Shown here: positions 28,492 through 38,918 of the stretch, piece after piece
How positions within the stretch are numbered: position 1 is the first letter of the stretch
Layout: every line of letters starts with the position of its first letter
Assembly: GCF_014133895.1 (NCBI RefSeq)
Contig: NC_050728.1
Location: 744,001-808,000, forward strand
Source: Torulaspora globosa
Taxonomy: Eukaryota; Ascomycota; Saccharomycetes; Saccharomycetales; Saccharomycetaceae
Reading direction: 5' to 3'
DNA length: 64,000 bases
Notes under the pieces: model-generated
What the model was told of the DNA's origin: nothing
Seen by the model: the letters and a program-made list of their open reading frames with translations, nothing else
The model's database searches: none
Translations under genes and position numbers: made by a program

Positions 28492-29021
28492 CTTGGCGTA
28501 GTAGAGCCAGCGCGCCGCTTCAGTCACAATTAGGTTTCAGTGGATATGGAAATATTCACAAAATTGTTAGACTGATCAGGCTGTCAACTAAACGGCTTGG
28601 CAAAGCAGTTCCTTCACAATGTTCTTCTCGCCAATGTACCTATCTGTCCTTAGATTGACTAAACAAAGTCCCCTGATCAACTTAGACACGCTTTCCGTAG
28701 CAGCTTCCCTCGGTAACGTTGGTTTATTCTTCCATCAAATCAAATCTACTTGATCAAAGAGACCTCGAGGCTTCACAGGTAAGGCCATTTTCAAGCCCAG
28801 GGGCGTTGCAGCTGAGAACAACGCCGCGTATGCCTTCATACGTCTATTATGAATCGAATCATATACTGTTGATGAATTGAAGCAGGCTGCTGCCACTTTC
28901 GAGAACGTTGATCATGGTGCTGGAAGCACCTCAGTGTTCTGGAGGAAGAGGCCTGCACGTTTTGCTGCAAAACTATATCTTGAATGACCGTAGTTTACCG
29001 ATGCAGTGGCTCTATGTATGA
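28492..29021. other. 530-bp spacer between PKC1 and SEA4, with a possible decayed short gene
   Basis: It includes the PKC1 promoter and the SEA4 3' flank. On the plus strand one frame from an ATG at 28619 to 28987 runs 123 codons with only two internal stops; see the pseudogene entry. Confidence 0.4.
28619..28987 (+). pseudogene. Possible decayed short gene, family not recognised
   Basis: One plus-strand frame begins with ATG at 28619, continues for 45 codons (including LDTLSVAASLGNVGLFFHQ) to a TGA, resumes in the same frame with GFTGKAIFKPRGVAAENN, meets a second TGA, and resumes again with YTVDELKQAAATFENVDHG to a final TGA at 28985-28987. About six stops would be expected by chance in 123 codons, so two is only mildly unusual. 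I do not recognise the protein. It may be a relic or simply chance. Confidence 0.25.
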
Positions 29022-32015
29022 TTATTTATTGCACTGGCAGAAACATCCGGGAGCTGGACACACATTGTGTCTCTCAAACCATTCTTCGGCATGTCCTGCA
29101 TGCATCCCATGGTTGCAGCTCAGACAAAAGCTGAACCACTCGTTTATCTTTTGCTTCCTTCTCTGATATTCTCCGTCATTGACCGCGATAATGTCTGGTC
29201 CTCCGCTGCTGTCCCGGAGTTTTTCAGCTTTTGAGCTGGAATCTTGCTTGGAATCACTATCGGCAGGCATTGATCCCACACCCTCGATCACGAAAGGTAA
29301 GCCTCTGGTGCCAAGAGGTAAAAGGCATATGACACAGCGAGGAAATGGCGTGCCACAGTGCGGACAAGAGCTATTCTTGCGCTGTTGAGTCAGAGGTGAA
29401 AGCGTGTTTGGCATGCCATACTTCTTGGACTTTTGGAAGACGTTTTGGACTCGAGAGGCGTTGTCAGCCGTGGCGAAACCTGCTGGTATGGGAGGCGCTT
29501 GAGTGCCACCGCTGATCGCGGACGGTCGGTTGATATTCTTCTTGCAGTTGATGCATTGCATGTACATCTGCCGGGGCTTGACGTCAGCTGTGACCTGGCC
29601 ACTACCGGTCCGAGATAACTTTGACCTCAAGCAATCAAATTTCGCCCGCATGCTGAAAAGTTGCCAAGAGTTCAGCATAACTCGATACGTCTGTACCCAC
29701 GCGTCAACCCTCCTGTCGCGGAAATATCTTGGAGAACCGAATATTGATATCAACGCCGCACTTTGCACATCGCTAGTTTTGTTGACATATGATTGCAATA
29801 GGTCGATCCCGCTAGGAGTTATACCCGTAAGGATAAGTCCCTCCAGCTCACCATTTTCGATAACCGTGGCTGCTGTCCTTTCAAGGAACTTCGACAAATC
29901 CCTATCATTGAGAAATCTTAAAGCAACACCGAGTCTCTCCCGCAAAGATATTGCTGGTTCGTAGAGAATATCCCACCAATCATTGTCAGCGATAAACGCA
30001 AAGATAACCCTCAAATAAGGATCATCTAGTTCTGATGACATGCGTCTACATTGTTCTCGCCAGGAATTATTTCCCGGTTGGTCTTTGAATGCCATATAAC
30101 CTGCAATAGCGGTTGCAATTAACCTCAGCCGCTCTTTTTTCGCTGATGCCAATATTTCAACTGCCTTGGGTATATCACCAAAAAACACCGCCCAAGCGGC
30201 AGCTTTCTCGTAGCTACCCGTCTTGATGATATTCTGATACTTTTCCTCGTAATCGACTGGAAGCAAATCCCAACCAGATAAAATTAGACAAAGTTTCCTT
30301 TGTACTGATTTCCGAGAATTGGAAAATTTGTCAGCCGGTGGAATACTGCCACTCACGTTCTTCTGCTTACGGCGTACTTTGATAATCTTTTCCATATGGT
30401 TATTCAAGTGGTCATCATTAAGTATTCTTCCTTCGGGAAACCTGTTTTGATTTGATATTCCTTTCAAACCGTTCCATATCCCTATCACACCTTCATATCC
30501 TAGATCCAGATCGCCGGAAACCATTGTTCCATCTTCGACAGAAGCTTTGGCAATGGCTATCCATCTCCATGTGTTTCTAAGATAAGCGTTATTCTGTAAC
30601 ATCTTCGAACCGTCAATCATAGCAACAGTAGCAACGGGATCTAAACCGTATCCTAACATCGCTCTAGCTTTCATGATCACACTTATATCTTTTTGTAGTA
30701 GTTTTTCAGGTTTCCAACTGCCATCTTGATACAGAGACCGTATGTCTTCATCTTCATTTGAGCTAGCAGAGCTGTTATCGGCCTCACTTTCTCCAGATTT
30801 CTCCGCAGAGTAATCGTCACTAATATCCAAGTCCTCAAAGCAAAGATTTCTAAGTGCCTTACTTTCGAAATTTGACTTCTCGCTAGTTTCTGTTACTCTG
30901 AACTCTGCTATGCTTGACGACTCGCAATTTGACAGTAATAAGGAATTGTGGTTATTGAAGCGAGTGGTGGAGAAGCTTTGATTCACGGGCATTCGATACA
31001 CAGTTCCTGATTGCCTCATACAGAGCAGGCTTGTTTTGTGTTCACTTTGAGGAATATAGTCAAAAGTAACAACTCGATCAAACGTTGTACTGATGTCATG
31101 AACAGTTGAGACGAAAAGCTCTTCAATTTCATTTTCAGCATCCGCTTTTGTTCCACACGATCCTAACCACCATCTCTTTATCGTGTCACCTCTGTGAAGA
31201 GTAGCGAACTCTCTATTGCGGCCAGTGGACCAACGAAAGCATGAATTCATGTACTTCTTAGAAGCGGCTCCTACTCCTAAAAGTTTTTCGAAAGTCAATA
31301 AGGGTTCTGCGACATTAAGATCACTGGAGTTCGTTGGTGCCACTAGTCTCCTTCTATCCCATATAGCTACCGTGCCGTCGTCACCGTATGTGCTGAATTG
31401 CCAGAAATTAAACGGATTTAGTTTCACGTCATATGAGAGTCTGCTCGGATGTTGGCAAATGGGGTTTGGCGATCGTAGGTCAATCTCCTTGATGAATTTA
31501 GTGCTGGCCACGATAAGGCCCGTGTCGTCAAAGAATTTCGAAGAGACAATGCTCTCATTAGTGCAGTAGGAGAAAGTAGGGTTGATAATTGTACTATTTT
31601 TACTCTGATAATTAATATCCCACACTTGCAATGATGCATCATTTCTGTTTCTATCCAGGCCCATTGCAACAAGTCCGTTCTCATTCATTCCAAGCGTATT
31701 GATACATCTTTGTTGTTTTGGTCGAACTTTCATATCAATTGAGTCTAACTCAGGATTGTCACACATAATTATATTGAATAACCTCACGAAACCAGTCTTC
31801 TCGCCCACTGCAATCAGTCCAACATCTAAATCAGAATAATCCAGGCATGTTATGGATCCAAAATCTCTAGCCGTTCGCAGTTTCATTATCGACTTCTCCT
31901 CATCGATTTCAGGATCAACCTTGTAATGCGTTACTTCATCTCTGGTTGGATTGACAGAGAGATAATCTAACAGACCATCATACGACCAGGTTGTTACTTT
32001 TTTGATGAGTCCCAT
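29022..32015 (-). CDS. SEA4: SEA4, WD40/RING subunit of the SEA (GATOR2) complex
   Basis: The 997-residue protein corresponds to YBL104C/SEA4 (1038) and metazoan Mio. The N-terminal part is a WD40 propeller (ITCLDYSDLDVGLIAVGEKT, FSTYGDDGTVAIWDRR), followed by an alpha-solenoid (GSYEKAAAWAVFFGDIPKAV). The C-terminus holds the zinc-binding CTD/RING module: CPHCGTPFPRCVICLLPLG near residue 900 and CLSCNHGMHAGHAEEWF then CPAPGCFCQC at the end. SEA4 with Sea2, Sea3, Seh1 and Sec13 forms SEACAT, which relieves SEACIT inhibition of TORC1 at the vacuole. PKC1 (YBL105C) is next in order, as in S. cerevisiae. Confidence 0.94.
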   Translation of the reverse strand: MGLIKKVTTWSYDGLLDYLSVNPTRDEVTHYKVDPEIDEEKSIMKLRTARDFGSITCLDYSDLDVGLIAVGEKTGFVRLFNIIMCDNPELDSIDMKVRPKQQRCINTLGMNENGLVAMGLDRNRNDASLQVWDINYQSKNSTIINPTFSYCTNESIVSSKFFDDTGLIVASTKFIKEIDLRSPNPICQHPSRLSYDVKLNPFNFWQFSTYGDDGTVAIWDRRRLVAPTNSSDLNVAEPLLTFEKLLGVGAASKKYMNSCFRWSTGRNREFATLHRGDTIKRWWLGSCGTKADAENEIEELFVSTVHDISTTFDRVVTFDYIPQSEHKTSLLCMRQSGTVYRMPVNQSFSTTRFNNHNSLLLSNCESSSIAEFRVTETSEKSNFESKALRNLCFEDLDISDDYSAEKSGESEADNSSASSNEDEDIRSLYQDGSWKPEKLLQKDISVIMKARAMLGYGLDPVATVAMIDGSKMLQNNAYLRNTWRWIAIAKASVEDGTMVSGDLDLGYEGVIGIWNGLKGISNQNRFPEGRILNDDHLNNHMEKIIKVRRKQKNVSGSIPPADKFSNSRKSVQRKLCLILSGWDLLPVDYEEKYQNIIKTGSYEKAAAWAVFFGDIPKAVEILASAKKERLRLIATAIAGYMAFKDQPGNNSWREQCRRMSSELDDPYLRVIFAFIADNDWWDILYEPAISLRERLGVALRFLNDRDLSKFLERTAATVIENGELEGLILTGITPSGIDLLQSYVNKTSDVQSAALISIFGSPRYFRDRRVDAWVQTYRVMLNSWQLFSMRAKFDCLRSKLSRTGSGQVTADVKPRQMYMQCINCKKNINRPSAISGGTQAPPIPAGFATADNASRVQNVFQKSKKYGMPNTLSPLTQQRKNSSCPHCGTPFPRCVICLLPLGTRGLPFVIEGVGSMPADSDSKQDSSSKAEKLRDSSGGPDIIAVNDGEYQRRKQKINEWFSFCLSCNHGMHAGHAEEWFERHNVCPAPGCFCQCNK

Positions 32016-32156
32016 TAGCTATTGGCCCAGCGCTCTCTGTCACTTTTGTCTTCTGCTTTGCTTGATGATTGTCGATCTTTCCCAAGGTTTGATAAGTGAG
32101 CGATGTGGCATTACAAATGGAAAACTATCTACCAAGAGAAAAAAATGACTCTAACT

Positions 32157-34346
32157 TCATATTAACTTCTTAAGTAGTTTGACTTCCTGGGGCTTTAGTT
32201 CTTCAACATCACTCAATTCTTCTTGCTCTTTTAGAATCTGGCCTTTCCAGGGTCTAACTAATACCTTGTCTCCTTCGATAATGAAATCCTCGTGAAGTCT
32301 TTTGGTAACATCCGCGGTCTCAAACTTCCCTAACAGCAGCTCTAATAACGTCCTCGCCTTTCTCACAAGGTTTCGAAAAGCTCTTGTCGAAGAGGGCTCC
32401 TCCTCAAGGGAAGAAAGAATGGTATTCATTCTAGAAGGAAAAACCTCCCAACTCTCATTACTGTGTACATCATATGATTTACACTCGATCAGTTTCGAGA
32501 TCATAGTATTATCTGTTAATGAGCGTTCGATCTTTTTGAAAACTTCGGACTCCAAGAACTTATCGACCACGACCTCCTTCATGAGATAACTTTCAGGGTT
32601 TCTGCTCAGGCATTCGACGCGGTAAGAGACTTCCTTCATTGAGTTCCACGATGATGTACGCTTTCTGGTTAGGCTGGAAAGCTCTCTGAGCTTCTGAAGG
32701 TCTTTCAACAAAATGTCGGTCACATTAATTCTCTCCTGCAGTTGCGCCTCATTCAAAAGGTTGGACGAGCTAGGATCGTACTTTCTTACTAATGGTCCGC
32801 CTCTTTTTAACTCCCTTTTCATCGACCAATATTTACAGATGTTGTACGCTGTCGATTCTGCATTGGGTATGCCATATGATGCAATTATTTTACTGAGGTG
32901 ATCAGCAAATATATTCGGAGCAATAGGGGTGCCTCTATTAGTCTTCCACTTGTTGTTTGCAGAGCCAAATTTGGTGCCTCCTCTCCCTTGATTGAGATGC
33001 AGGTTTGTCGATATCTCACTATCATTGTACTCAGCGAAATAGCGTCTAGTTTGTAAAATACCTTTTGTTGTGTCTGGCCATCCCGGAGGCGAATGCTTTC
33101 TGCAGAAGCAGCTTAGCATACGTAGGCCAGCAGCCTGGTTGGAGGCGACCTCACTGATGGAAGCGCCTCCGAAGTTCATGTAGAGACCAGCTCTTTTGGC
33201 GCATGTTACATGAAATGCAGTGAAGCAGCTCTTGTTAGTACATTGGATGCAAGCACCCGTACGCTGCTTACAGATGCTGCAGACGAGTTTCCATCTTGAC
33301 TTACTGATATTTTCAACGCCTTCAATCGGTTCCATGTAGTGTAGATTGGCAAAGTATAATTCGGGAATCCACAAACCACAGATGACATGCGCCCATGATC
33401 CCGTATCAGTTTGCTTAAAGGCGCCCGTGTGGCTTGGACAGAATAAGCAGCTAACTTTACGATTTTTTGACACCAAACATCTTCTACAAAGCCATTGGCC
33501 CTCCGGGATAAACACTATACCATAACATTCTTGGTGAACAGCTATATCGCAGCCATCGCAAAAAACGATTGCATTGGCGTTATCACTATCTGCACCACCG
33601 CACACGGCACAGGGTTGGTCTGTAGTTCTCTCTGTCCCATCATCCGAGCCGAATAGCTCATAGTGAAGTCTGGTGGTCTCTGAGCGATGGCCAGAAGGTG
33701 ATTCTTCGACTACTAGGGATTTCGGTGGTATGAGTTTTTCTAGATGGGTCCATTCCTTTTCCACTGCACTAATTAACAGCTCGAAGATTTCCTCGTTCAT
33801 CTTCATCTGACAGCATTTGTCGTTGAGAAACTGCAAGTACAAATCGTCCTGTTCGTCCATATCGTATTCAACCACTAGGTCAGTCAGGTTGCTGGAGATC
33901 TGTTCAAGATTGGCCGGTAGTTTTAATATTTCCTCTGCTGTACCTATTGGAGCTGAGAACTTATTCAGATAGGGCGTCTGATCCTCGCTGAAAGTACTAC
34001 CTCCCTGGCTAGAAATCTTGCTCTTCTTTCCAAGCAGATGATTCACCTGCTTGTCATCACCCAATTGAGATATAGAGTATTTGCACTTTTTGAATCTTGT
34101 TCTCTTATGATGTAGTCTGATTCGTTCTAAAGTTGTCTTCCCGTTGAATATCAGCTGTTTTAGGTGTCCTCTATCATCGTTGAGAACTCGACTATGACCA
34201 TTGTCCAGTTCGGGAGCATCTCCTGGGGCATCTTGGTCGGGTCGCACGATTGGTATAAGGGTATCCTTGTCAAGATCACAGTACAGGTCTTCGAGCTGTT
34301 TCTCCTCTCGTAACTTTGGACCATTGTCTCGAAAACCTCTTTGCAT
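32157..34346 (-). CDS. NTO1: NTO1, PHD-finger scaffold of the NuA3 histone acetyltransferase
   Basis: The 729-residue protein has the enhancer-of-polycomb/BRPF layout. The module PHD1 - zinc knuckle - PHD2 begins at about residue 245: CAVCGGADSDNANAIVFCDG and QECYGIVFIPEGQWLCRRC, then the knuckle CLFCPSHTGAFKQTD, then VCSICKQRTGACIQCTNKSC with FHVTCAKRAGLYM. The conserved N-terminal acidic/basic region lies before it. Nto1 joins Sas3, Taf14, Eaf6 and Yng1 in NuA3, which acetylates H3K14/K23 at transcribed genes. In S. cerevisiae it is YPR031W (748), and it interrupts the chromosome II series exactly where interleaving predicts. Confidence 0.94.
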   Translation of the reverse strand: MQRGFRDNGPKLREEKQLEDLYCDLDKDTLIPIVRPDQDAPGDAPELDNGHSRVLNDDRGHLKQLIFNGKTTLERIRLHHKRTRFKKCKYSISQLGDDKQVNHLLGKKSKISSQGGSTFSEDQTPYLNKFSAPIGTAEEILKLPANLEQISSNLTDLVVEYDMDEQDDLYLQFLNDKCCQMKMNEEIFELLISAVEKEWTHLEKLIPPKSLVVEESPSGHRSETTRLHYELFGSDDGTERTTDQPCAVCGGADSDNANAIVFCDGCDIAVHQECYGIVFIPEGQWLCRRCLVSKNRKVSCLFCPSHTGAFKQTDTGSWAHVICGLWIPELYFANLHYMEPIEGVENISKSRWKLVCSICKQRTGACIQCTNKSCFTAFHVTCAKRAGLYMNFGGASISEVASNQAAGLRMLSCFCRKHSPPGWPDTTKGILQTRRYFAEYNDSEISTNLHLNQGRGGTKFGSANNKWKTNRGTPIAPNIFADHLSKIIASYGIPNAESTAYNICKYWSMKRELKRGGPLVRKYDPSSSNLLNEAQLQERINVTDILLKDLQKLRELSSLTRKRTSSWNSMKEVSYRVECLSRNPESYLMKEVVVDKFLESEVFKKIERSLTDNTMISKLIECKSYDVHSNESWEVFPSRMNTILSSLEEEPSSTRAFRNLVRKARTLLELLLGKFETADVTKRLHEDFIIEGDKVLVRPWKGQILKEQEELSDVEELKPQEVKLLKKLI

Positions 34347-34713
34347 TGACTAACTTCCCTCTACACGTCGATTTAAACATCAAAGGATGCCATTTTTGTC
34401 ATCTTCATGGTTAGGAAGAGCTTGGCGATCATTTTACTAATAAGAGAGCCTGATGACAAAAACAGCCAGTGAGCCATAGATGATCTTCGGCACTCTCTTG
34501 TAAGCGATTTACTATGTCCAAGACTGTGGCAACGTAGCAACTTGCTTTCGAATGCTTACAGCATTATGTGTATGCTTGTCCCTACAAAATTATCAACCTG
34601 TAATGTAAGTTCAGTAAGAGAAGACGATGGAATGTTAGAAACGCTGCATAAACGAGGTCTATCAACTAATTAGAGGACGGCTGACGTGAGGAAGTACAGT
34701 ATGAATGATTCAT
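34347..34713. other. Spacer between the mannosyltransferase gene and NTO1
   Basis: It is the NTO1 5' flank and the 3' flank of the mannosyltransferase gene. I see no gene, RNA or repeat in it. Confidence 0.5.
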
Positions 34714-36666
34714 TCACATAACTTTGGATCCTTCCCATGTTGTCGCAAGTAGCATTTCAACTCTTTTATTGATGTAATCGCACATATGTTCCAGTGATTT
34801 ATGTCCACCTTGTACTTTCTCGACCTTTTGCAGCAGGTAATTGAAATTCTTGTAACCATTTTCTTGACAGACGTATTTTTGGAAGCACAGCCAGTTGGAG
34901 AGCTCCAAATCATAGTTGGTGAGCTTTGGGAATTCGTCGTTATACATGCGGAAATGGCCGTGGTGGGCTGGTGTGAAGTTGGGCTCATCCTCATGGCGAG
35001 AGGCTGTTTTCCTGCCATCGAACATCATATCTTCGTTTGCGGCGTATTCCCATGGATCATACTTGGGAAGATGAGAATGGATGAACGATACGGGAACTTC
35101 TTTAAAGAAGGAAAGAAAGCCCTTAACGTCGTAACCCTTCTTCCTTTGCTCTTGCCAGAAAACCTTATCAATGTCAGTGAAGTCAGCAGAAACCTCAGAC
35201 AGAAAGGCCTCCTCACGCAGGGCGCGCAGCTCCTCCATCGGTTTTGAATGGAGTTCTTGGCGTGCCTTCTTGTAAGCTTCGAAATCAGCATTCAGATCAT
35301 GTTGTATCATTGCCACTCCACGGAAAGCTTGCTCATCTGCACTAATCCTATCTTCGCTTAAGATCTTCACCTCATCTTTCTTATTTGCCCAGTACCCCAT
35401 GGCCCTCACAGGGGCTTTGACCTGATAATAGTTCCTGTGTATACCATTTGCAGACAGCGCCTTCGCTGCAAAGGCAAAAGTGTCTTTATCACCTTCCCCA
35501 GCAAAACCTTGGCCAAGCAAAGGATAGTAATATGAGGGTCCATTGTAATTGTAATACAGACTCAGTATTATCGTATCCAGATGTTTATGTTTGTCAACCA
35601 ATAATTGGCCTGATTCTGTGCTGCCATCTGGGATAGCTCCATCTAGATCATGGAAGGGAACCTTGCCAATATCATTCACTTTGTAACGCTCAGCAGGTGA
35701 AACGTTATCAACCGAGTACCGGGTACGTTTCGTGGTATCAACTTCTATCCCAGCTATATCATAAACGCCGGGGTGATGAAGCCTTCTCCAGTAATCTGGC
35801 CATAAGGCCAACCCAAACTCATCAAAAATTGGGCAATTGAACATCTTATTTATAGGATTGACAACGTAGTTATCAGCGTCCAAAAGCAACGTTTTTCTGA
35901 AACTTGATGCCAAAAGCGCCAACGCTTTCAATTGGTAGCCCTTCACGCTTCCCAATGTCGTGGAGTCAAATAATGTCTCCATAAAGACGCAGCGTGTCAG
36001 ACCGGAGGGATCAAGTAATGGTAAAACATTGTCACAAAAAGATGATTCACCGGTGTTCTCGGGAGGAATCATGATCTCGATCGGAATCTCACCGCCGGCG
36101 TTAGCCCTGATAGCTTTAATTGCCGGCATGACATGCATGGTAAACTTTCCCCCAGCAACGAAAACAATTCCACTACCAACATACATCTCCTTATGGAATC
36201 TGGGTATTATCTTGTCTTTCATCGTATGGAGAAAGGCCCTATGCAGGTCCTTAAGCTTGTCCTTGGTGGAAGTGTGGAGCTCTACGCATTTGAGCAGTTC
36301 AGCTCGACTTACTATGTCAAGATCATGGGAATTTTCAATCTGTATATCCCCTATCCGGCAGTCCTTTCCTCTGGTTCGATCTATTTCATCTTGTGGTGAA
36401 AGCCGCCTGATCTCATCCATGGTTAATTTCAGCACATTGCGAAGCTTACTTGCATCAAACGATACTGTCCCGTTCGTCTCTGCTTTGTAATCATTGAGGT
36501 AAGTAATGTTCGAGAGTAAATCAATTTCGATGTAGTCAGAACCCTGGTGCAATCCTATGAATATCAAAGTGGTCAGCAGAACGACCATACAAATTCGCAG
36601 CACTCTGCTATTCTTTCTTCTGACAACATGGACAATTTGCCTCAGTCGAGATTTTATTGCCATCAT
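34714..36666 (-). CDS. Alpha-1,2-mannosyltransferase of the MNN2/MNN5 family (GT71)
   Basis: The protein has 650 residues (649 if the second of two adjacent ATGs is used). It is a Golgi type II membrane protein: a basic N-terminus, a membrane anchor at about 23-39 (LRICMVVLLTTLIFIGL), then the catalytic domain. Family landmarks are GSGIVFVAGGKFTMHVMPAI, the DXD-type LLLDADNYVVNP at about 261-270, LALWPDYWRRLHHPGVYDIAG, STESGQLLVDKHKHLDTIIL and GEGDKDTFAFAA. These proteins add alpha-1,2 branches to the mannan outer chain. No MNN2/MNN5 homologue lies between YPR031W/YBL104C and YBL103C in S. cerevisiae, so this copy is out of the expected order; it is probably a paralogue. I cannot say which of MNN2 or MNN5 it is closer to. 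Confidence 0.9.
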   Translation of the reverse strand: MMAIKSRLRQIVHVVRRKNSRVLRICMVVLLTTLIFIGLHQGSDYIEIDLLSNITYLNDYKAETNGTVSFDASKLRNVLKLTMDEIRRLSPQDEIDRTRGKDCRIGDIQIENSHDLDIVSRAELLKCVELHTSTKDKLKDLHRAFLHTMKDKIIPRFHKEMYVGSGIVFVAGGKFTMHVMPAIKAIRANAGGEIPIEIMIPPENTGESSFCDNVLPLLDPSGLTRCVFMETLFDSTTLGSVKGYQLKALALLASSFRKTLLLDADNYVVNPINKMFNCPIFDEFGLALWPDYWRRLHHPGVYDIAGIEVDTTKRTRYSVDNVSPAERYKVNDIGKVPFHDLDGAIPDGSTESGQLLVDKHKHLDTIILSLYYNYNGPSYYYPLLGQGFAGEGDKDTFAFAAKALSANGIHRNYYQVKAPVRAMGYWANKKDEVKILSEDRISADEQAFRGVAMIQHDLNADFEAYKKARQELHSKPMEELRALREEAFLSEVSADFTDIDKVFWQEQRKKGYDVKGFLSFFKEVPVSFIHSHLPKYDPWEYAANEDMMFDGRKTASRHEDEPNFTPAHHGHFRMYNDEFPKLTNYDLELSNWLCFQKYVCQENGYKNFNYLLQKVEKVQGGHKSLEHMCDYINKRVEMLLATTWEGSKVM

Positions 36667-37139
36667 TGAGACGCTCTAGCAGGCTATTGAAATGTCGAAG
36701 CACGCTTGATGAGTTTATCTCTGCTTTCCTTAGTCTTGCTGGGGGAAAAAACTGCGTTTGACACCAACTTTAATGCACTTTAAAATAATGCGAAAATGAA
36801 GATTAAGTACAAAACTTCATGGCTTCTGATCCGATATTCTCCTTAGATTTCTCTTGCTGTGAACATTGCTCGTATGCTGCGCAATGCCTTGAAGGCAGGC
36901 GCATTTGTTCGTTATCTCTACATAATTTAGTCATAAGCAAGAGTGATGCGTTATCCGAGGCCATAGTTGAATGTTGCCTTGGGCTATTTCGCCACTGAAT
37001 CATGGATTTAGTGTAGTGAGTGGCTTTCTAAGCCGCTGCGGGAGAATTGCTCCCTGACTGTGGTTAATCACTGAAAATGAAAAGTGCAGGCCCACAATGT
37101 GCATAACAAATGCCAGCAATACAGATGTTGATGACGCTC
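36667..37139. other. Spacer between RTG3 and the mannosyltransferase gene
   Basis: These 473 bases are the 5' flank of the mannosyltransferase gene. A 66-codon minus-strand frame with an ATG (36803-37003) is present, but its sequence resembles nothing I know and it is probably chance. Confidence 0.45.
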
Positions 37140-38585
37140 TTAGGAGTCAAAGTCTAACAAATACTCGGCACGATCACCACTATTGAACATTAGCTTGGCG
37201 TTATCTTCTGCTTCAATCAAATCACCCGATAAGAATTGCTGCAGGTCGTCGTGAAGTGGTAAATTATGCTCGCTGTTTGACAATATGTTATCCATTAGGC
37301 CAAATGAGTTAGATTCGCCCCATGGCTGCGATACGCCAAAATTATGGGGATGAGGTTTGGCTCGGGTGTCGATTATTCTCTCGTTAGAGACGTCCACATC
37401 AATATCAGTAAAATCGCTTTGAGCCACTGACTTGGTCAGAGATGCTGGTTCATGAGATGCAGGCCTTTCAGTAGTGTTATTCGCGCTGCCGCGATTCTGT
37501 TCAGCAAGTTGGCTAGACGCCAGACGCTCTTTTTTCTCTTCCAGTTCTTTCATCTTGTTCAGTAACTGCTTTTTTCTTCGCTCTTGGATTTCCACCACTT
37601 GCAGCAGATACTCGAGATACTCCACAGTCTTGTTCAGAATAATTCCTTTGTTGGGTTTCACCTGCTTACCACTCATGTCGTAATTCAAGAGAGAAGGTGG
37701 TACTATGGTACCGAGCTCTTTTATCTTCTGCTTGATAAGCTCTCGCCTTCTTCTCTCCACAGCGTTGTGAAACTCTCTCTTACGCTTTAATCTCTCATCC
37801 GCCGTTAAATTCTTTGGCACGCTGGCTGATAGATATCCGTCCGGATAGTAGTTCCCACTCAGCGAGGCATGTCTTGTTCGCGGCGTACCCATAAGACCTG
37901 GAGTGCCCGCACTTCCATTCCTCAACGAAGCCGACAAGTGGCTTCCCGCTCGTACTGACGAAGAAGGTGATCTAACCGGGGGTGAAAAATGGGCCGATAG
38001 CGTTTGACCCGCACTTGGACCATTCAACGACTGAGGCTGGTATTGAAACGAGTCGTAACTTGAAGCTAGCAAGTCCGAATGCAAACTGGACCCAAATGAC
38101 GAGCTCAAGTCATCCGCCAGGCTTGACAGTGCATCATCATTTCTTCGAAAAAAAAGGTCTAGTTCGTCATTCTTGAAAGACGCAGACTGCTGCCCTGTGT
38201 CGGGACCGTTCTGAGCGCCATTGCTAAACGAACCCCAATGTTGATTGTTCGATATCGAATTTCGGGACCCATCTGTGACGGACTGTCGTCCATCAAGCAA
38301 TGAGCTCGAAAACTTGTCGTCCAAGAAGGAAATGGATGAATTCAGCTGCGAGTGACTCATAGAAAGATATGGAGAAATATCAGCTTCTTCCTTCTTCACG
38401 TAAAGTAATCTCTCACGCTGCTTGGCGGGCGCGTCACTCGAACATGCTTGTCCAGTTGGAAGATCGTCCTCGAATCCGGTCGCAAACGAGAACTTGCCAC
38501 CTCCGTACTCTGCAGGTAAACTCAAATGGCTCGCAGCCGCTCCCGAAGAATCGCCTTGACCGTCTCCTCTGCCATCATTGTCCAT
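37140..38585 (-). CDS. RTG3: RTG3, bHLH-leucine zipper factor of the retrograde response
   Basis: The 481-residue protein (486 in S. cerevisiae YBL103C) has a long acidic and serine-rich N-terminus and a bHLH-Zip domain at about residues 265-355. The basic region is KRKREFHNAVERRRRELIKQ, helix 1 follows with KIKELGTIVPPSLL, then a loop, helix 2 GIILNKTVEYLEYLLQVV and a leucine-zipper extension with ERRKKQLLNKMKELEEKKER. The tail again is acidic. Rtg3 with Rtg1 binds R boxes (GTCAC) and drives CIT2, DLD3 and other genes that supply alpha-ketoglutarate when mitochondria fail; Rtg2, Mks1 and TORC1 control its nuclear entry. SFT2 is divergent, as in S. cerevisiae. Confidence 0.95.
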   Translation of the reverse strand: MDNDGRGDGQGDSSGAAASHLSLPAEYGGGKFSFATGFEDDLPTGQACSSDAPAKQRERLLYVKKEEADISPYLSMSHSQLNSSISFLDDKFSSSLLDGRQSVTDGSRNSISNNQHWGSFSNGAQNGPDTGQQSASFKNDELDLFFRRNDDALSSLADDLSSSFGSSLHSDLLASSYDSFQYQPQSLNGPSAGQTLSAHFSPPVRSPSSSVRAGSHLSASLRNGSAGTPGLMGTPRTRHASLSGNYYPDGYLSASVPKNLTADERLKRKREFHNAVERRRRELIKQKIKELGTIVPPSLLNYDMSGKQVKPNKGIILNKTVEYLEYLLQVVEIQERRKKQLLNKMKELEEKKERLASSQLAEQNRGSANNTTERPASHEPASLTKSVAQSDFTDIDVDVSNERIIDTRAKPHPHNFGVSQPWGESNSFGLMDNILSNSEHNLPLHDDLQQFLSGDLIEAEDNAKLMFNSGDRAEYLLDFDS

Positions 38586-38918
38586 AGCGAGTGCGCCTGG
38601 AAATACTCGATAAATCCCACAAAAGCTTCCCTAGAACCGTGATCCCACAGCAGCAGTCCACCAATATCGTGTAATAGGCGATACCGGGTCGCTGATGGCG
38701 TACTTACAAGCAGCAATGCCAAGTTACAGCTCTCTTCTGGCCTATTCCATTTGCAATTCCATAGGAATACCTCTTAAGTTACCCGCTGTTAGGTCCCTAT
38801 CAGAAATAAGCAATACGTGCCAAGCGATGAGATGAAAGGATCCAAAGGCCTAAGCCTATAACTATAGGATATGGTTCAGATAGACGCAGTCAGAGTTCGA
38901 GCGGTGGTTCCTTGAGGG
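38586..38918. promoter_or_regulatory. Divergent promoter between RTG3 and SFT2
   Basis: This 333-bp region separates two divergent start codons. It has a Reb1-type TTACCCG at 38779-38785, near the middle, and no gene. Confidence 0.5.
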
